A stretch of DNA of 64,000 nt. Source: Viridibacillus sp050279675 (lineage in GTDB: Bacteria > Bacillota > Bacilli > Bacillales_A > Planococcaceae). A program made the translations under genes and the position numbers. Location: positions 5,429-69,428 of the forward strand of contig NZ_JBNNUK010000018.1 of assembly GCF_050279675.1 (NCBI RefSeq), given 5' to 3'. The notes under the pieces are model-generated. The model saw only the letters and a program-made list of their open reading frames with translations, was not told the origin of the DNA and ran no database searches. Below are positions 51,352-60,693 of the stretch, piece after piece (position 1 is the stretch's first letter; every line of letters starts with the position of its first letter).

Positions 51352-52563
51352 ATGAAAAAAGTGTTAGTAACAGCATCTATCATATTGATGTCAGCGCTTC
51401 CGGTGACATCAAGTGCACAGAGTGTTATAGCAAAGCCAATTCATAATAGTCAAGGGTTCGCTCAGAATAAAGTAAAAACTTCTCCAGGTACAATTGGTCA
51501 AATTACAAATTACATAAACGATAAGACTGGCAAATTTATTACCGTAACTGGACATGGGCTTGTTACAACAGATCAAAGTGAAATAATTCTATCTATTACT
51601 AAAAATACTAAAATTATCGATTCCAAAGGTAAAAAAGTCTCTTTGAAAAAAATTATCGAAGACAAAAAGACTGTTAAGGCATTTTATGATCCTAAAATTA
51701 CGAAGAGTCTTCCAGCGCGAGGAAAAGCGCTAAAGCTAGTTGTGCAAGATCAGGACTTTACAGGAATTAATGGCACAATATCTGAAGTGAATGAAAGTGG
51801 GATTGTCGTAGAAGGTATAGATATCTACACAATGCATAAGGATAAAATTGTTTTGCATTTCGCTGATAAAGCTCAGATATTAGACCAGAATGGAAAAGCA
51901 ATAAAAGTAAGTGCAATTAAATCAGGCATGACTGTCAAAGCCTTTTATGGACCAGCTGTTACGATGAGTATTCCGGCTCAATCGACAACGGATTATGTCG
52001 TTGTTAACTTGGCGACTGAAAAGGCTGTAGGCACAAACGGTATTATTACAAATGTATCAGATGAAAAGTTCACTGTAATTGGGAATCCGATGAAAAAAGG
52101 CGGAGTTGATTATGTTATTCTATCGGTGGATGAGAATACTCAAATCGTCAATCAAGCAGGTAAGTCATTAACGTTAGAATCTTTAAAGTCTGATGTTCGC
52201 GTTGAGGCATACTACGGTGAAATGATGACCACGATATATCCAGCTCAAACACATGCAGATAAAATTGTTGTAAAAGAACTGGAACAAAATAAAGTTGAAG
52301 GTACAATTGTTTCATCGAATAGTACGACGAAAGATCAGTTGTATATCAATGTCGGCTCTGACCAAACTACAAATAATGATGTAATTCTGAACATCTTGAA
52401 GGACACAAAAGTGATATCGTTACTAGGCTTAGGCACGGAATTGCGAGCAGGTATGAAAATTTCGGCATACCATTCCCCAATGATGACGAAATCATTGCCA
52501 GGTATTACAAATGCTGAGATTGTGATTGTAACTTTTGATGACAAAATAGTGGCTCCTAAATAA
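51352..52563 (+). CDS. Secreted protein with four tandem repeats of about 85 residues
   Basis: A 403-residue exported protein from ATG 51352 (TGGAGGAA upstream). A signal peptide covers residues 1-22 (TSSAQ). The mature chain is four beta-rich repeats at about residues 46, 134, 223 and 313. Each opens with G-T/I-I-x-x-V/I and closes with a variant of AFYGPxxTxSIPA (AFYDPKITKSLPA, AFYGPAVTMSIPA, AYYGEMMTTIYPA, AYHSPMMTKSLPG). I do not recognise the family or function. It lies between the two toxin-antitoxin copies. Confidence 0.8.
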   Translation: MKKVLVTASIILMSALPVTSSAQSVIAKPIHNSQGFAQNKVKTSPGTIGQITNYINDKTGKFITVTGHGLVTTDQSEIILSITKNTKIIDSKGKKVSLKKIIEDKKTVKAFYDPKITKSLPARGKALKLVVQDQDFTGINGTISEVNESGIVVEGIDIYTMHKDKIVLHFADKAQILDQNGKAIKVSAIKSGMTVKAFYGPAVTMSIPAQSTTDYVVVNLATEKAVGTNGIITNVSDEKFTVIGNPMKKGGVDYVILSVDENTQIVNQAGKSLTLESLKSDVRVEAYYGEMMTTIYPAQTHADKIVVKELEQNKVEGTIVSSNSTTKDQLYINVGSDQTTNNDVILNILKDTKVISLLGLGTELRAGMKISAYHSPMMTKSLPGITNAEIVIVTFDDKIVAPK

Positions 52564-52606
52564 TGGAGTATGCAGGTGATGAAAATAAGGAAATGTAATC
52601 CATTTA

Positions 52607-52635
52607 TTGAAAATTCATTATTAGAATTGTATAAT
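52607..52635 (+). promoter_or_regulatory. Promoter of antitoxin RNA copy B
   Basis: TTGAAA, a 17-base spacer and a perfect TATAAT, placed to start transcription near 52642. It is clearly better than the equivalent region of copy A. Confidence 0.65.
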
Positions 52636-52641
52636 AAGGGT

Positions 52642-52772
52642 AGAAAAGCATACCATAATAAGACCGAGCGCTGCGAACGTTCAGTCTAGTGACTAGTCAC
52701 CGCAGAAAAAGCGGTTGGTTCGAGGTCAGAAATAACCGTCAAACCTTTTGTGGAGGGGACGGTTATTTTTTT
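52642..52772 (+). ncRNA. Type I antitoxin RNA, copy B (RatA-like)
   Basis: By eye it differs from copy A at about eight positions over roughly 110 bases (from 52660). The CCGC/GCGG hairpin and the terminator AATAACCGTC (52731-52740) / GACGGTTATT (52758-52767) with seven T are intact; the terminator stem is perfect here. The partner toxin downstream has decayed, so this RNA has lost its local target but keeps a consensus promoter. Confidence 0.6.
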
Positions 52773-52774
52773 GA

Positions 52775-52850
52775 AAATGTCCTACAAAAATGAAATTAAA
52801 GCTACTTTTTCTAACTGAAAGTAGAATCAACAAGTAGATAATTTAAAGCG
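52775..52850 (-). pseudogene. Decayed toxin gene of copy B
   Basis: On the minus strand the segment containing TTGTTGATTCTACTTTCAGTT aligns with TTATTGATTCAACTCTCAGTT of the intact toxin in copy A, followed by weaker similarity to TTTCAGTTTTGTTG. In-frame stops (TGA, TAG) interrupt it, and the start region and the Gly-Trp core are lost. The antitoxin-coding side is far better conserved. Confidence 0.6.
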
Positions 52851-52873
52851 AAAAAATTATTGAACTTACATAG

Positions 52874-52907
52874 AAAATCGAGCATCTTTTAGATGCTCGA
52901 TTTTTTT
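52874..52907. terminator. Strong hairpin terminator downstream of TA copy B
   Basis: AAAATCGAGCATC pairs with GATGCTCGATTTT around a short loop, with a seven-T tail. The remaining bases to the chemoreceptor gene (52908-53161) show nothing recognisable. Confidence 0.85.
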
Positions 52908-53161
52908 ATGAACAGTGGTCTCATTACTTCGAGAAAAGAATAATTTGTGAACATTTCAAATGAATCATTGATTATTTGGTAGTTTCTGCTATATGTTAAT
53001 CATGGGTGGTATGGCCCGTTTGTTTTAAATGGAGTAGTATTAATATACTACTTATTTAACTCGTGGGAATAGTGAAAACTTAATTTCAAGTACAAAAGAA
53101 GTTTTTATTAGTCGAAATGTCGTTGTGGATTGTGAAAAAATAAAGTACTAAGGGGATATGT

Positions 53162-54907
53162 ATGTTTGGTAAAACGAAAGGACATTATCAATATTTTTCA
53201 ACTACACCTGGTTCAGATATTACTTCCAATGAACGTTTTCAGGAAAAACTGAACTTTTTAGGGTTATCACAAGTGGGGCGGGGATCTGTCAGGGAGTTAA
53301 AGGAGATATATGAAAAAAATCACGAAATGATTTTAGACAAGTTTTACGATCGTTTAATGCAAATTGATGAATTTAAAGAAGTAATCAATCAACATTCATC
53401 TGTAGATAAACTGAAAAAGTTAATTCATAAGCATTTTATGAGTATTTTCCAAGATGAGTTAGATTTAAATTATATTTTCCGTAGAAGAAAAATTGCTTAT
53501 ACCCATGCCAGAATAGGTGTACTACCAAACTGGATGATATCAGCATACACGCTTATCAACCAATTTATAATTCCTTTAATCGTGGAAGCTTTTCCTAAAG
53601 ACCGTAAGAAAATGATGGATGTGTTACTTGCATACGATAGTATTGTTACGATTGACCAACAGCTAATTGTTGAAACTTATATAGAGATTCAAGCAGGATC
53701 AATTGTTAATGGATTGGGTGAAATTATTAAGTATAATGTGCAATTAGATCAGATTAAAAACTTAATTCAATTCCAAGAAAAACAAGAGCAAGACGTTTTG
53801 TCTGCGAACGCATCTATGGACCAACTAGATGAAAGTATCGATGAAATTGCCGCATCTGTTGGAGAAGTTTCGCAGCATACACAATCTTCATTGGAAGAAT
53901 TACATAATGGTATAGATGCCTTGCAAAATGTCACGCAATTATTGAAATCTACGGATGAGGGGCATCATCAAGTACAGGATAATGTAACAGAGTTAGTTGA
54001 GCGTGTAAAAAGTGTTTCGCAATTAATGGAATTCATAAAGGGGATTGCAGAACAAACAAATCTGTTAGCGTTAAATGCTTCAATTGAAGCGGCACGTGCT
54101 GGCGAAGCTGGTAAAGGTTTTGCTGTTGTTGCGGAAGAGGTTCGTAAATTAGCGGATAATACGAAATCGTCAGTTCAATCCATTCATAAAGATATTAAGA
54201 AGCTCTTAGAAATCACAAATAATATTGATGCGCTTACGAAGAAGTCGGCAGGGGATTTGCATCGAGGTGTAAATGAGACTGCAAATATCTCAAGTGCTTT
54301 AGCCGATCTTAATGTTGCGTTACAACAGCAAGGTATGCATTTTAAAGAAATCGCTAGTACTACGCATCAACAAGCAACAGCTGCAAATGAAATTACGATT
54401 CGTAATAAAAACATTGCTGAAAATTCAAGTCGTAGTAAAGATATTTCCTATAAAACAGGTGAAGAAATTTATGAATTAAGTAAAATGATTAATCATTATC
54501 GTACAGAGACTATTTCGAAAAACTTTATAATTAGTCAAGAAGATATTATTGAATTAACTATCACAGATCATTTGTTATGGCGTTGGAGAATATACAATTT
54601 AATGCTAGGCTTTGAACAAATGAGTGAAAATGATATTTCCTCGCACAAAGATTCTCGTCTTGGAGTATGGTACTACGGGAAAGGCAGGGAATTGTTAGGA
54701 ACAGAGCCTGCTTATAAAGAGTTAGAAAAGCCACATGCGCTAGTACATGAAGTTGCCAAAAAGGCTGTGCATGCATATAACGCTGGTAATCCGGCTCTTG
54801 CTGAAGAGTACCTAGTGGAGCTTGAGGGCATTTCACAAGTCGTCATTGGTAAACTAACAACTTTAAAACAAATAATAGTAAATAGTAAAAAACAATATAT
54901 TCATTAA
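53162..54907 (+). CDS. Globin-coupled methyl-accepting chemoreceptor with a C-terminal CZB-like domain
   Basis: A 581-residue soluble chemoreceptor of the HemAT type. Residues about 25-180 form a protoglobin sensor with the probable proximal haem ligand His115 in [14 protein letters not shown]. Residues about 190-450 are the MCP signalling domain, with the hairpin signature [19 protein letters not shown]. Residues about 465-575 resemble a CZB zinc-binding domain with His470 (DHLLWRW), His525 and His529 (PHALVHE). The Cys expected in the DxxxCRLGxWYYG-like motif is Ser498 ([12 protein letters not shown]). No membrane helix is present. It should report oxygen or redox state to CheA. Confidence 0.92.
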   Translation: MFGKTKGHYQYFSTTPGSDITSNERFQEKLNFLGLSQVGRGSVRELKEIYEKNHEMILDKFYDRLMQIDEFKEVINQHSSVDKLKKLIHKHFMSIFQDELDLNYIFRRRKIAYTHARIGVLPNWMISAYTLINQFIIPLIVEAFPKDRKKMMDVLLAYDSIVTIDQQLIVETYIEIQAGSIVNGLGEIIKYNVQLDQIKNLIQFQEKQEQDVLSANASMDQLDESIDEIAASVGEVSQHTQSSLEELHNGIDALQNVTQLLKSTDEGHHQVQDNVTELVERVKSVSQLMEFIKGIAEQTNLLALNASIEAARAGEAGKGFAVVAEEVRKLADNTKSSVQSIHKDIKKLLEITNNIDALTKKSAGDLHRGVNETANISSALADLNVALQQQGMHFKEIASTTHQQATAANEITIRNKNIAENSSRSKDISYKTGEEIYELSKMINHYRTETISKNFIISQEDIIELTITDHLLWRWRIYNLMLGFEQMSENDISSHKDSRLGVWYYGKGRELLGTEPAYKELEKPHALVHEVAKKAVHAYNAGNPALAEEYLVELEGISQVVIGKLTTLKQIIVNSKKQYIH

Positions 54908-54916
54908 TAATATGTA

Positions 54917-54965
54917 AGCTGATTAAATTATTCTCTTTTGAAGAGGCAATTTAATTAGCTTTTTT
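54917..54965 (+). terminator. Terminator after the chemoreceptor gene
   Basis: AGCTGATTAAATT / AATTTAATTAGCT stem followed by T's. Confidence 0.85.
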
Positions 54966-55462
54966 ACTTTCTAACTTACTTAATAAGAAGACTTCTAGGG
55001 GGTATTTTTCTTTTAGCAAACTAATCGGACACTACATTAGAGAAAAATAGAGGAGAAAACAGCAAATTATTATGGTATATAATTACTTTGGTCATGGTGA
55101 ATGGACTTAATTAATGGATATAGTAGAGAGAAATAATCTATAAAAAAATTGAACATTTTATTGATGAAAGTATTCAGTTTTTTATAAGGACGAATCTTAC
55201 ATATCCTTGTCAGCACTGAATTAGTGAAGAGAGAAGAGACTATTAAATTTAACGTTTATTGCTCACAAGAAAAAGAATAATATGCTATAGTTAAGTTAAT
55301 CGGGATTGTTTAAATATGGTATTTGTATAAGACGATTCCCCTGTCTTAAGGTGAGTAAATTAATATCAAATTATTTTGATATAAGATTGTAATAGAATTT
55401 TAATATTTTCTAGCAACCAAATCTTATATAATTTGTCCTGTTAAATAGAAAGTATGAAATGA
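54966..55462. other. 497-base gap without a recognised gene
   Basis: AT-rich sequence. The only structure noted is a weak hairpin around 55140-55183 (AAAAATTGAA ... TTCAGTTTTTT). No reading frame with a ribosome binding site was found. Confidence 0.5.
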
Positions 55463-56068
55463 GTGAAAAGGTTGTCAGATATACTGTATTACCTACTTGA
55501 AATGATCCCTGTTATGATTGTGGCGATTCCTTTTGTCGTTTATTTACGATTCAAGTCTCGCAAAAGAAAAGGGAATCCTCCGACTAATAGGTGGCATGAA
55601 ATAGGATTATTGTTCTTTTCTGTGTATATAATTGGTTTGTTTTATGAAACAATCGTACCTAGAAATGGAATAAGTCTACAGCATTTTCGAATGCGCTTCC
55701 AAGAGGATATGGTTTTGGGTGTAAATTTAAAGTTGTTCCAAGTGTTTAAGGATGTGTATAACGCTATTCATTATTTAGATTTATGGCAACCATTTTTCAT
55801 TAACTTTCTTGGTAATATAGCCATTTTCATGCCAATTGGTTTTTTACTACCACTTCTATGGCGCAAGATGGAGATATTTCCTTTAGTTTTTATTACAGCG
55901 TTGAGTTTATCTATCTTTATCGAAACGATGCAACTACCACAAATGCGTAGTACTGATGTAGATGATCTTTGGTTAAATACATTGGGCGCGGTATTAGGTT
56001 ATCTTGTATACAAAGGGATGAAAAAGGGGATTCCAAGTATCGGGTCAAAATGTAAGCAAATTGTTTAA
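55463..56068 (+). CDS. VanZ-like membrane protein
   Basis: A 201-residue protein with about five hydrophobic helices. The VanZ signature is in the C-terminal half: NIAIFMPIGFLLPLLW, then SLSIFIETMQLPQMRSTDVDDLWLNTLGAVLGY (cited here by its ends, SLSIFIETMQ and DVDDLWLNTLGA). VanZ gives low-level teicoplanin resistance in enterococci, but most relatives are of unknown role. The start is uncertain: GTG 55463 is used, and TTG 55472 is possible. No clear ribosome binding site favours either. Confidence 0.83.
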   Translation: MKRLSDILYYLLEMIPVMIVAIPFVVYLRFKSRKRKGNPPTNRWHEIGLLFFSVYIIGLFYETIVPRNGISLQHFRMRFQEDMVLGVNLKLFQVFKDVYNAIHYLDLWQPFFINFLGNIAIFMPIGFLLPLLWRKMEIFPLVFITALSLSIFIETMQLPQMRSTDVDDLWLNTLGAVLGYLVYKGMKKGIPSIGSKCKQIV

Positions 56069-56124
56069 TATACGAACTTTCGGGTATGGGTAATAGAGCA
56101 ATTTAAGTAAGAAGGGGTTTTAAT

Positions 56125-56277
56125 ATGATTAAACAAAAAGAACAATTAGACGAGAGTAAAAAGATGCACATTATAGATGATTTAATGGCTTTAGGTGTTT
56201 TTAAAGTTAATGACCAACAGCTTTATCAAGTATCCATAGAGGAGCTTGTGGAAGAATATCAAAAACATTGTCAATAA
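56125..56277 (+). CDS. FbpA-like small protein (Fur-regulated basic protein family)
   Basis: A 50-residue protein from ATG 56125, with AAGGGG upstream. The core KKMHIIDDLMALGVFKVNDQ and the ending LYQVSIEELVEEYQKH match the small FbpA-type domain. In B. subtilis these proteins help the FsrA RNA in the iron-sparing response. This copy is acidic rather than basic, and I could not find a convincing Fur box upstream. Its role is therefore uncertain. Confidence 0.7.
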   Translation: MIKQKEQLDESKKMHIIDDLMALGVFKVNDQQLYQVSIEELVEEYQKHCQ

Positions 56278-56310
56278 AAGATTGCTACTAGATGGCAGTC
56301 TTTTTCATTT
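56277..56310 (+). terminator. Terminator after the FbpA-like gene
   Basis: AAAGATTGC / GCAGTCTTT hairpin followed by TTCATTTTT. Confidence 0.75.
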
Positions 56311-56378
56311 TTGTGAGAAAATAGTATAATAATTGTGGGTATTAGGCGACAAAATGACTTTATCATCATAGACAAACA

Positions 56379-56407
56379 TTGGAGAAATCGAGAAAATAGC
56401 GTATAAT
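56379..56407 (+). promoter_or_regulatory. Promoter of asnB
   Basis: TTGGAG, a 17-base spacer and a perfect TATAAT, 84 bases before the asnB start. Confidence 0.6.
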
Positions 56408-56490
56408 TACTATGTGATTTTTATAATAAAGCAAACTAGTGCATATTAAAATATAAGACTGAATGTAACAAGATAGGAGAATTTAGATAT

Positions 56491-58311
56491 ATGTGTGGAT
56501 TTACAGGATTTATAGGTGAGGTTTCAAACCCTGACGTAGTGTTAGAGAATATGATGAACCAAATTATTCACCGTGGACCAGACTCTGCAGGTACTTTTAC
56601 AGATGGTGAAGCTGCACTTGGTTTCCGTCGTTTAAGTATTATTGACTTAGAAAATGGTAGCCAGCCTTTGTATAATGAAGACCAATCTTTAGTATTAATT
56701 TTCAATGGTGAAATTTATAACTATCAAGATATCCGTAAAGACTTAGTAGAAAAAGGGCATACATTTACAACTGAAACAGATAGTGAAGTTTTAATTCATG
56801 GTTATGAAGAATACGGTACTAAATTAGTAACTAAATTACGTGGTATGTTCGCATTCGTTATTTGGGATCGTAACAAAAAACGAGTATTTGCTGCGCGTGA
56901 TATGTTCGGTATTAAACCATTTTATTATGCTCATATGAATGGTACTTTAATGTTCGGTTCAGAGATTAAAACCTTCTTGCCACATCCACATTTTGATAAA
57001 GTATTAAATGAAAAAGCGTTAAAACCATATTTAACATTCCAATTCCCAGTGTTAAACGAGACGTTCTTTAAAGGTGTTTTCAAATTGCCAGCAGCTCACT
57101 ATATGACTTACGAAAACGGCAAATTGACAACTACTCGCTACTGGGAACCGAAATTTAATCCTGAAGAGCGTCCACTTGATGAAATCGTAGAAGAAATCGA
57201 TAGTGTCGTACGTGACTCGATTAAAGCACACAAAATCTCAGATGTTAAAGTTGGTTCATTCCTATCAAGTGGTGTTGACTCCAGCTATGTAGCATCTGTT
57301 TTAAAGCCAGATAAAACATTCACGGTAGGCTTTAGCGCTCAAAACTTCTCTGAAATTGACACTGCAAAAGAGCTATCTAAAGAGCTTGGTATTGAAAATG
57401 TCAATGAAGTACTTGATCCAGAGGAATGCTTTAACAAAATCGACGAGATTCAATATATTATGGATGAACCACATTCAAACCCATCAATCGTACCACTTTA
57501 CTTTTTAGCAGAGCTTGCACGCAAACATGTAACAGTTGTGTTATCTGGTGAAGGTGCCGATGAATTATTCGGTGGTTACGAAGAGTATGATGAATCAGCA
57601 TCTATGAAAAAATATAAAAAAGTACCAGGCTTCATCCGCCGTCCTGTATCTGAAGTTGCGAAAATGCTTCCAGAAGTTAGAGGTAAACACTTCTTGATGA
57701 AAGGTGGCTTACCAGTAGAGGAAACGTTTATTGGACAAGCGCATATTTTCGAAGAGCAAGAAGCAGCTAATATTTTAACAGCAAAATATAACGATGCACC
57801 ATCTGTTAAAGATATCGTGATGCCTGTTTATAAAAAAGCAGCGGGCGAAGACGATTTAACGAAAAAACAAATCTTAGACTTAAATTTATGGTTAGTAGAC
57901 GATATTTTATTAAAAGCAGATAAAATGAGTATGGCGCACTCAATTGAATTGCGCGTACCGTTCTTAGACAAAGAAGTAATGAAGGTTGCGTCGAAAGTGC
58001 CGTCTCGCTACCGTGTTAATGATGTTGATACGAAATATGCATTCCGTGTAGCTTCTAAACGCGCATTGCCTGAAGCTTGGGCTAACCGTAAAAAAATCGG
58101 TTTCCCAGTACCAATTCGTTTATGGATACAAGAAGAAAAATACTTCAACAAGATTAAAGAATCATTTGAATCTCCAGAAGCAGCACAATTCTTTGACCAA
58201 CAAGCAATTGTTAAATTATTAACAGACCATTACGAAGGTAAAGCGAAAAATCAACGTAAAATCTGGACAATTTATATGTTCTTAGTTTGGTACAAAAAAT
58301 ATTTTAGCTAA
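56491..58311 (+). CDS. asnB: Glutamine-hydrolysing asparagine synthetase family protein
   Basis: A 606-residue class II amidotransferase. The N-terminal nucleophile is Cys2 (MCGFTGFIG), and the glutaminase domain extends to about residue 190 (HRGPDSAGTF, NGEIYNY, RDMFGIKPFYY). The synthetase half has the ATP pyrophosphatase loop SFLSSGVDSSYV near residue 256 and LSGEGADELFGGYEEY. Family members make free Asn or amidate acidic residues of peptidoglycan (B. subtilis AsnB on mDAP, lactococcal AsnH on D-Asp). The neighbouring D-Asp-ligase and racemase genes make the second role possible. It is followed 31 bases later by a lipoprotein gene and probably co-transcribed with it. Confidence 0.93.
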   Translation: MCGFTGFIGEVSNPDVVLENMMNQIIHRGPDSAGTFTDGEAALGFRRLSIIDLENGSQPLYNEDQSLVLIFNGEIYNYQDIRKDLVEKGHTFTTETDSEVLIHGYEEYGTKLVTKLRGMFAFVIWDRNKKRVFAARDMFGIKPFYYAHMNGTLMFGSEIKTFLPHPHFDKVLNEKALKPYLTFQFPVLNETFFKGVFKLPAAHYMTYENGKLTTTRYWEPKFNPEERPLDEIVEEIDSVVRDSIKAHKISDVKVGSFLSSGVDSSYVASVLKPDKTFTVGFSAQNFSEIDTAKELSKELGIENVNEVLDPEECFNKIDEIQYIMDEPHSNPSIVPLYFLAELARKHVTVVLSGEGADELFGGYEEYDESASMKKYKKVPGFIRRPVSEVAKMLPEVRGKHFLMKGGLPVEETFIGQAHIFEEQEAANILTAKYNDAPSVKDIVMPVYKKAAGEDDLTKKQILDLNLWLVDDILLKADKMSMAHSIELRVPFLDKEVMKVASKVPSRYRVNDVDTKYAFRVASKRALPEAWANRKKIGFPVPIRLWIQEEKYFNKIKESFESPEAAQFFDQQAIVKLLTDHYEGKAKNQRKIWTIYMFLVWYKKYFS

Positions 58312-58342
58312 AACAAGTGATAAGTAGAAGGGATCATCAGCA

Positions 58343-59338
58343 TTGGATAAGAGAGGTAAAATGCCAATGAGGCTGCTCCTCTTTTGCTTTGTACTGCTGG
58401 TAGCAGTGAGCGGTTGCAATAACATTTCCACAGCAAAAGAAAAGCAGCAAGATGAGGGCATAAAAGTACTCATTGTTGAATTCGGCAGCCGCACGCCGAT
58501 ACCTAATATGAAAGTGACCGTCCGAGATATGGAGACGAATGAGGATGTAACGATAGCGAATGGAGATATAGAAGGAGAAGCTATTGTTACAGGCTTACAG
58601 GAGGGGCATCAATATTTGTTTGTCCCTTCATCAATTTATACAGATGATAGTGAACAAGAAAAAAGTGTCGGTAAACTTGTGACGATTGAAGAAGATATGG
58701 GCTATGTAGTATTGGAGACGTATTTTGAGCGTGAGGAGCAGCAATTAGATGTGCCGATCATCATGCAAAACCCTGAACTACCTCATGGATGTGAAATCAC
58801 GGCTTTAACTGCAGCACTTAATTATTATGGGTTAAATCTTTCAAAAACAGATATGGCTAAAAACTATTTACCAAAACAAGAGATTGTTGAAAAAGGGAAT
58901 AAACGAATAGGTCCTGATCCAGCAAAAGCATATGCGGGTGATCCATTTAATAAACTTACAGGTACCTATGTCTTCGCGCCAGTGATTGAAAAGGCCGCAA
59001 AGAAAATAGCAAAAGACAAGAACGTTTCGTTGAAAGTAGAAAATGTAAGCGGTCAAAGTGCAGAGGAAATTATCTCAATCGTACAAGAGGGAGTACCTGT
59101 TGTAGTTTGGGTTACACTTGATCTATCTGAGCCTACTTTTAAAGAAGGCTGGTGGATTAAAGGAACAAATAAAAAACTGGATATGTATCGTAATCTTCAT
59201 GCTGTTGTTCTAACTGGGCAAATGGATGATAAAGTAATTGTGATGGATCCGTTACACGGCTATGTTTCTCATGATGAAACTAGCTTTTTCAAAAGTTATA
59301 AGGAACTCGGATCGCAAGCTGTTGCAATTTGGAAGTAA
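58343..59338 (+). CDS. C39-like peptidase domain lipoprotein
   Basis: A 331-residue lipoprotein starting with TTG 58343. The signal ends in VAVSGC (Cys24). Residues about 38-125 form a beta-sandwich-like module, and residues about 134-331 are a C39_2-type papain-like peptidase. The catalytic Cys150 is in LPHGCEITAL, His286 in NLHAVVLTG and Asp302 in VMDPLHGY. The extracellular target is unknown; a wall peptide is plausible from context. It follows asnB closely and ends at a terminator. Confidence 0.85.
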   Translation: MDKRGKMPMRLLLFCFVLLVAVSGCNNISTAKEKQQDEGIKVLIVEFGSRTPIPNMKVTVRDMETNEDVTIANGDIEGEAIVTGLQEGHQYLFVPSSIYTDDSEQEKSVGKLVTIEEDMGYVVLETYFEREEQQLDVPIIMQNPELPHGCEITALTAALNYYGLNLSKTDMAKNYLPKQEIVEKGNKRIGPDPAKAYAGDPFNKLTGTYVFAPVIEKAAKKIAKDKNVSLKVENVSGQSAEEIISIVQEGVPVVVWVTLDLSEPTFKEGWWIKGTNKKLDMYRNLHAVVLTGQMDDKVIVMDPLHGYVSHDETSFFKSYKELGSQAVAIWK

Positions 59339-59371
59339 TCATCACAGGGGGATTGACCTCTGTGATTTTTT
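59338..59371 (+). terminator. Terminator after the C39-like lipoprotein gene
   Basis: ATCACAG pairs with CTGTGAT around a loop, with a six-T tail. Confidence 0.85.
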
Positions 59372-59469
59372 GATAAGGGTGCATAAGTCATATTTGAACA
59401 TTCAAAAAGAATTTACGAAATATGTTACACTAATGGCAAAACAATAGAATATAAGTGAGATGATATACA

Positions 59470-60690
59470 ATGGCAGAACAACCATTTTTACCAATATTAA
59501 TCGGATCCGATATGAATGCATACGGAATGGCTCGTTCATTTTATGAAGCATACGGCATTAAACCAATCGTTATCGGTCGTTCACATTTAACTGCAACACA
59601 AAATAGTAGTATTCTACACTTTGAACAAGTACCCAATATAAACAAACAAGAAAATTTTGTAGATGAATTAATGAAAGTTGCAAAGAAATATTCGCATAAA
59701 AAATTATTACTACTAGCTTGTGGCGATGATTATGCAAAACTAATTATTAAAAACAAACCAGAGTTAATCAAATATTTCACAGTGCCATATATTGATGAAT
59801 CATTAATGGATCAAATTTTGTTGAAAGAAAACTTCTACAAAATGTGTGAGAAATATAATTTTAGCTATCCAAAAACTGATACGTGCACGTACGAAACATA
59901 TGAAAGCTTTGATGTGAAATTTAAGTACCCAATTATTATTAAAGCGTCTAACTCAGTGGAATACTGGGCATGTAGTTTCCCAGGTAAGAAAAAAGTATTC
60001 GTTGCACATGATGAAGCGGAGAAAACAGCAATATTAAAAGCTATTTATAGCTCAACATATAAAGACCATCTAATTATCCAAGAATTCATCCCTGGCGATG
60101 ATTCGTATATGCGAGTATTGAACGCTTATGTTGGACAAGATGGTAAAGTGAAATTGATGTCTCTTGGTAATCCAATACTTGAAGAGCATTCACCAGAAGG
60201 AATTGGTAGCTATGCAGCTATCATTAACACATATGATAAAGAAATTATGGACCGAGTACGTTTCTTCCTAGAGGATATCGGTTACACAGGTTTTGCAAAC
60301 TTCGATATGAAGTACGATTCTCGTGATGGTGAATATAAATTATTCGAAATTAATTTACGTAACGGTCGTAGTAGCTACTACGTAACAGCAAGCGGACATA
60401 ACTTGATGAAGTATGTAGCAGATGACCGTATGTTAGGCAAAGATTTAGGTTTAACGTATGCGAAAGAAAAGCATTTATGGATGATTATTCCTAAAGGGGT
60501 TCTATTCAAATACGCTCAAAATGAGGAACTTAAAGCAGAAGCCAAACGTTTAATCAGAGCGGGAAAAATGACAAATTCGTTATTTTATAAAAAGGATTTT
60601 AACATTAAACGTTGGTTTAAATTAACGCTTAACAATTTAAACTACTACCGTAAATACAAAAAATATTTTAATAACAAAGGTTTGTCTTAA
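59470..60690 (+). CDS. ATP-grasp ligase resembling D-aspartate ligase of the cell-wall cross-bridge
   Basis: A 406-residue ATP-grasp enzyme. The N-terminus (PILIGSDMNAYGMARSFYEAYG) is of the kind seen in Enterococcus faecium Aslfm, which adds D-Asp to the lysine side chain of UDP-MurNAc-pentapeptide. The ATP-grasp core includes YPIIIKASNSVEYW, IIQEFIPGDDSYMR and the metal-binding FEINLRNGRSS near residue 300. An amino-acid racemase gene begins 3 bases downstream, the same pairing as in enterococci. Lysinibacillus-type peptidoglycan has an L-Lys-D-Asp bridge, so the function is well supported by context but not proven. Confidence 0.8.
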   Translation: MAEQPFLPILIGSDMNAYGMARSFYEAYGIKPIVIGRSHLTATQNSSILHFEQVPNINKQENFVDELMKVAKKYSHKKLLLLACGDDYAKLIIKNKPELIKYFTVPYIDESLMDQILLKENFYKMCEKYNFSYPKTDTCTYETYESFDVKFKYPIIIKASNSVEYWACSFPGKKKVFVAHDEAEKTAILKAIYSSTYKDHLIIQEFIPGDDSYMRVLNAYVGQDGKVKLMSLGNPILEEHSPEGIGSYAAIINTYDKEIMDRVRFFLEDIGYTGFANFDMKYDSRDGEYKLFEINLRNGRSSYYVTASGHNLMKYVADDRMLGKDLGLTYAKEKHLWMIIPKGVLFKYAQNEELKAEAKRLIRAGKMTNSLFYKKDFNIKRWFKLTLNNLNYYRKYKKYFNNKGLS

Positions 60691-60693
60691 GTC

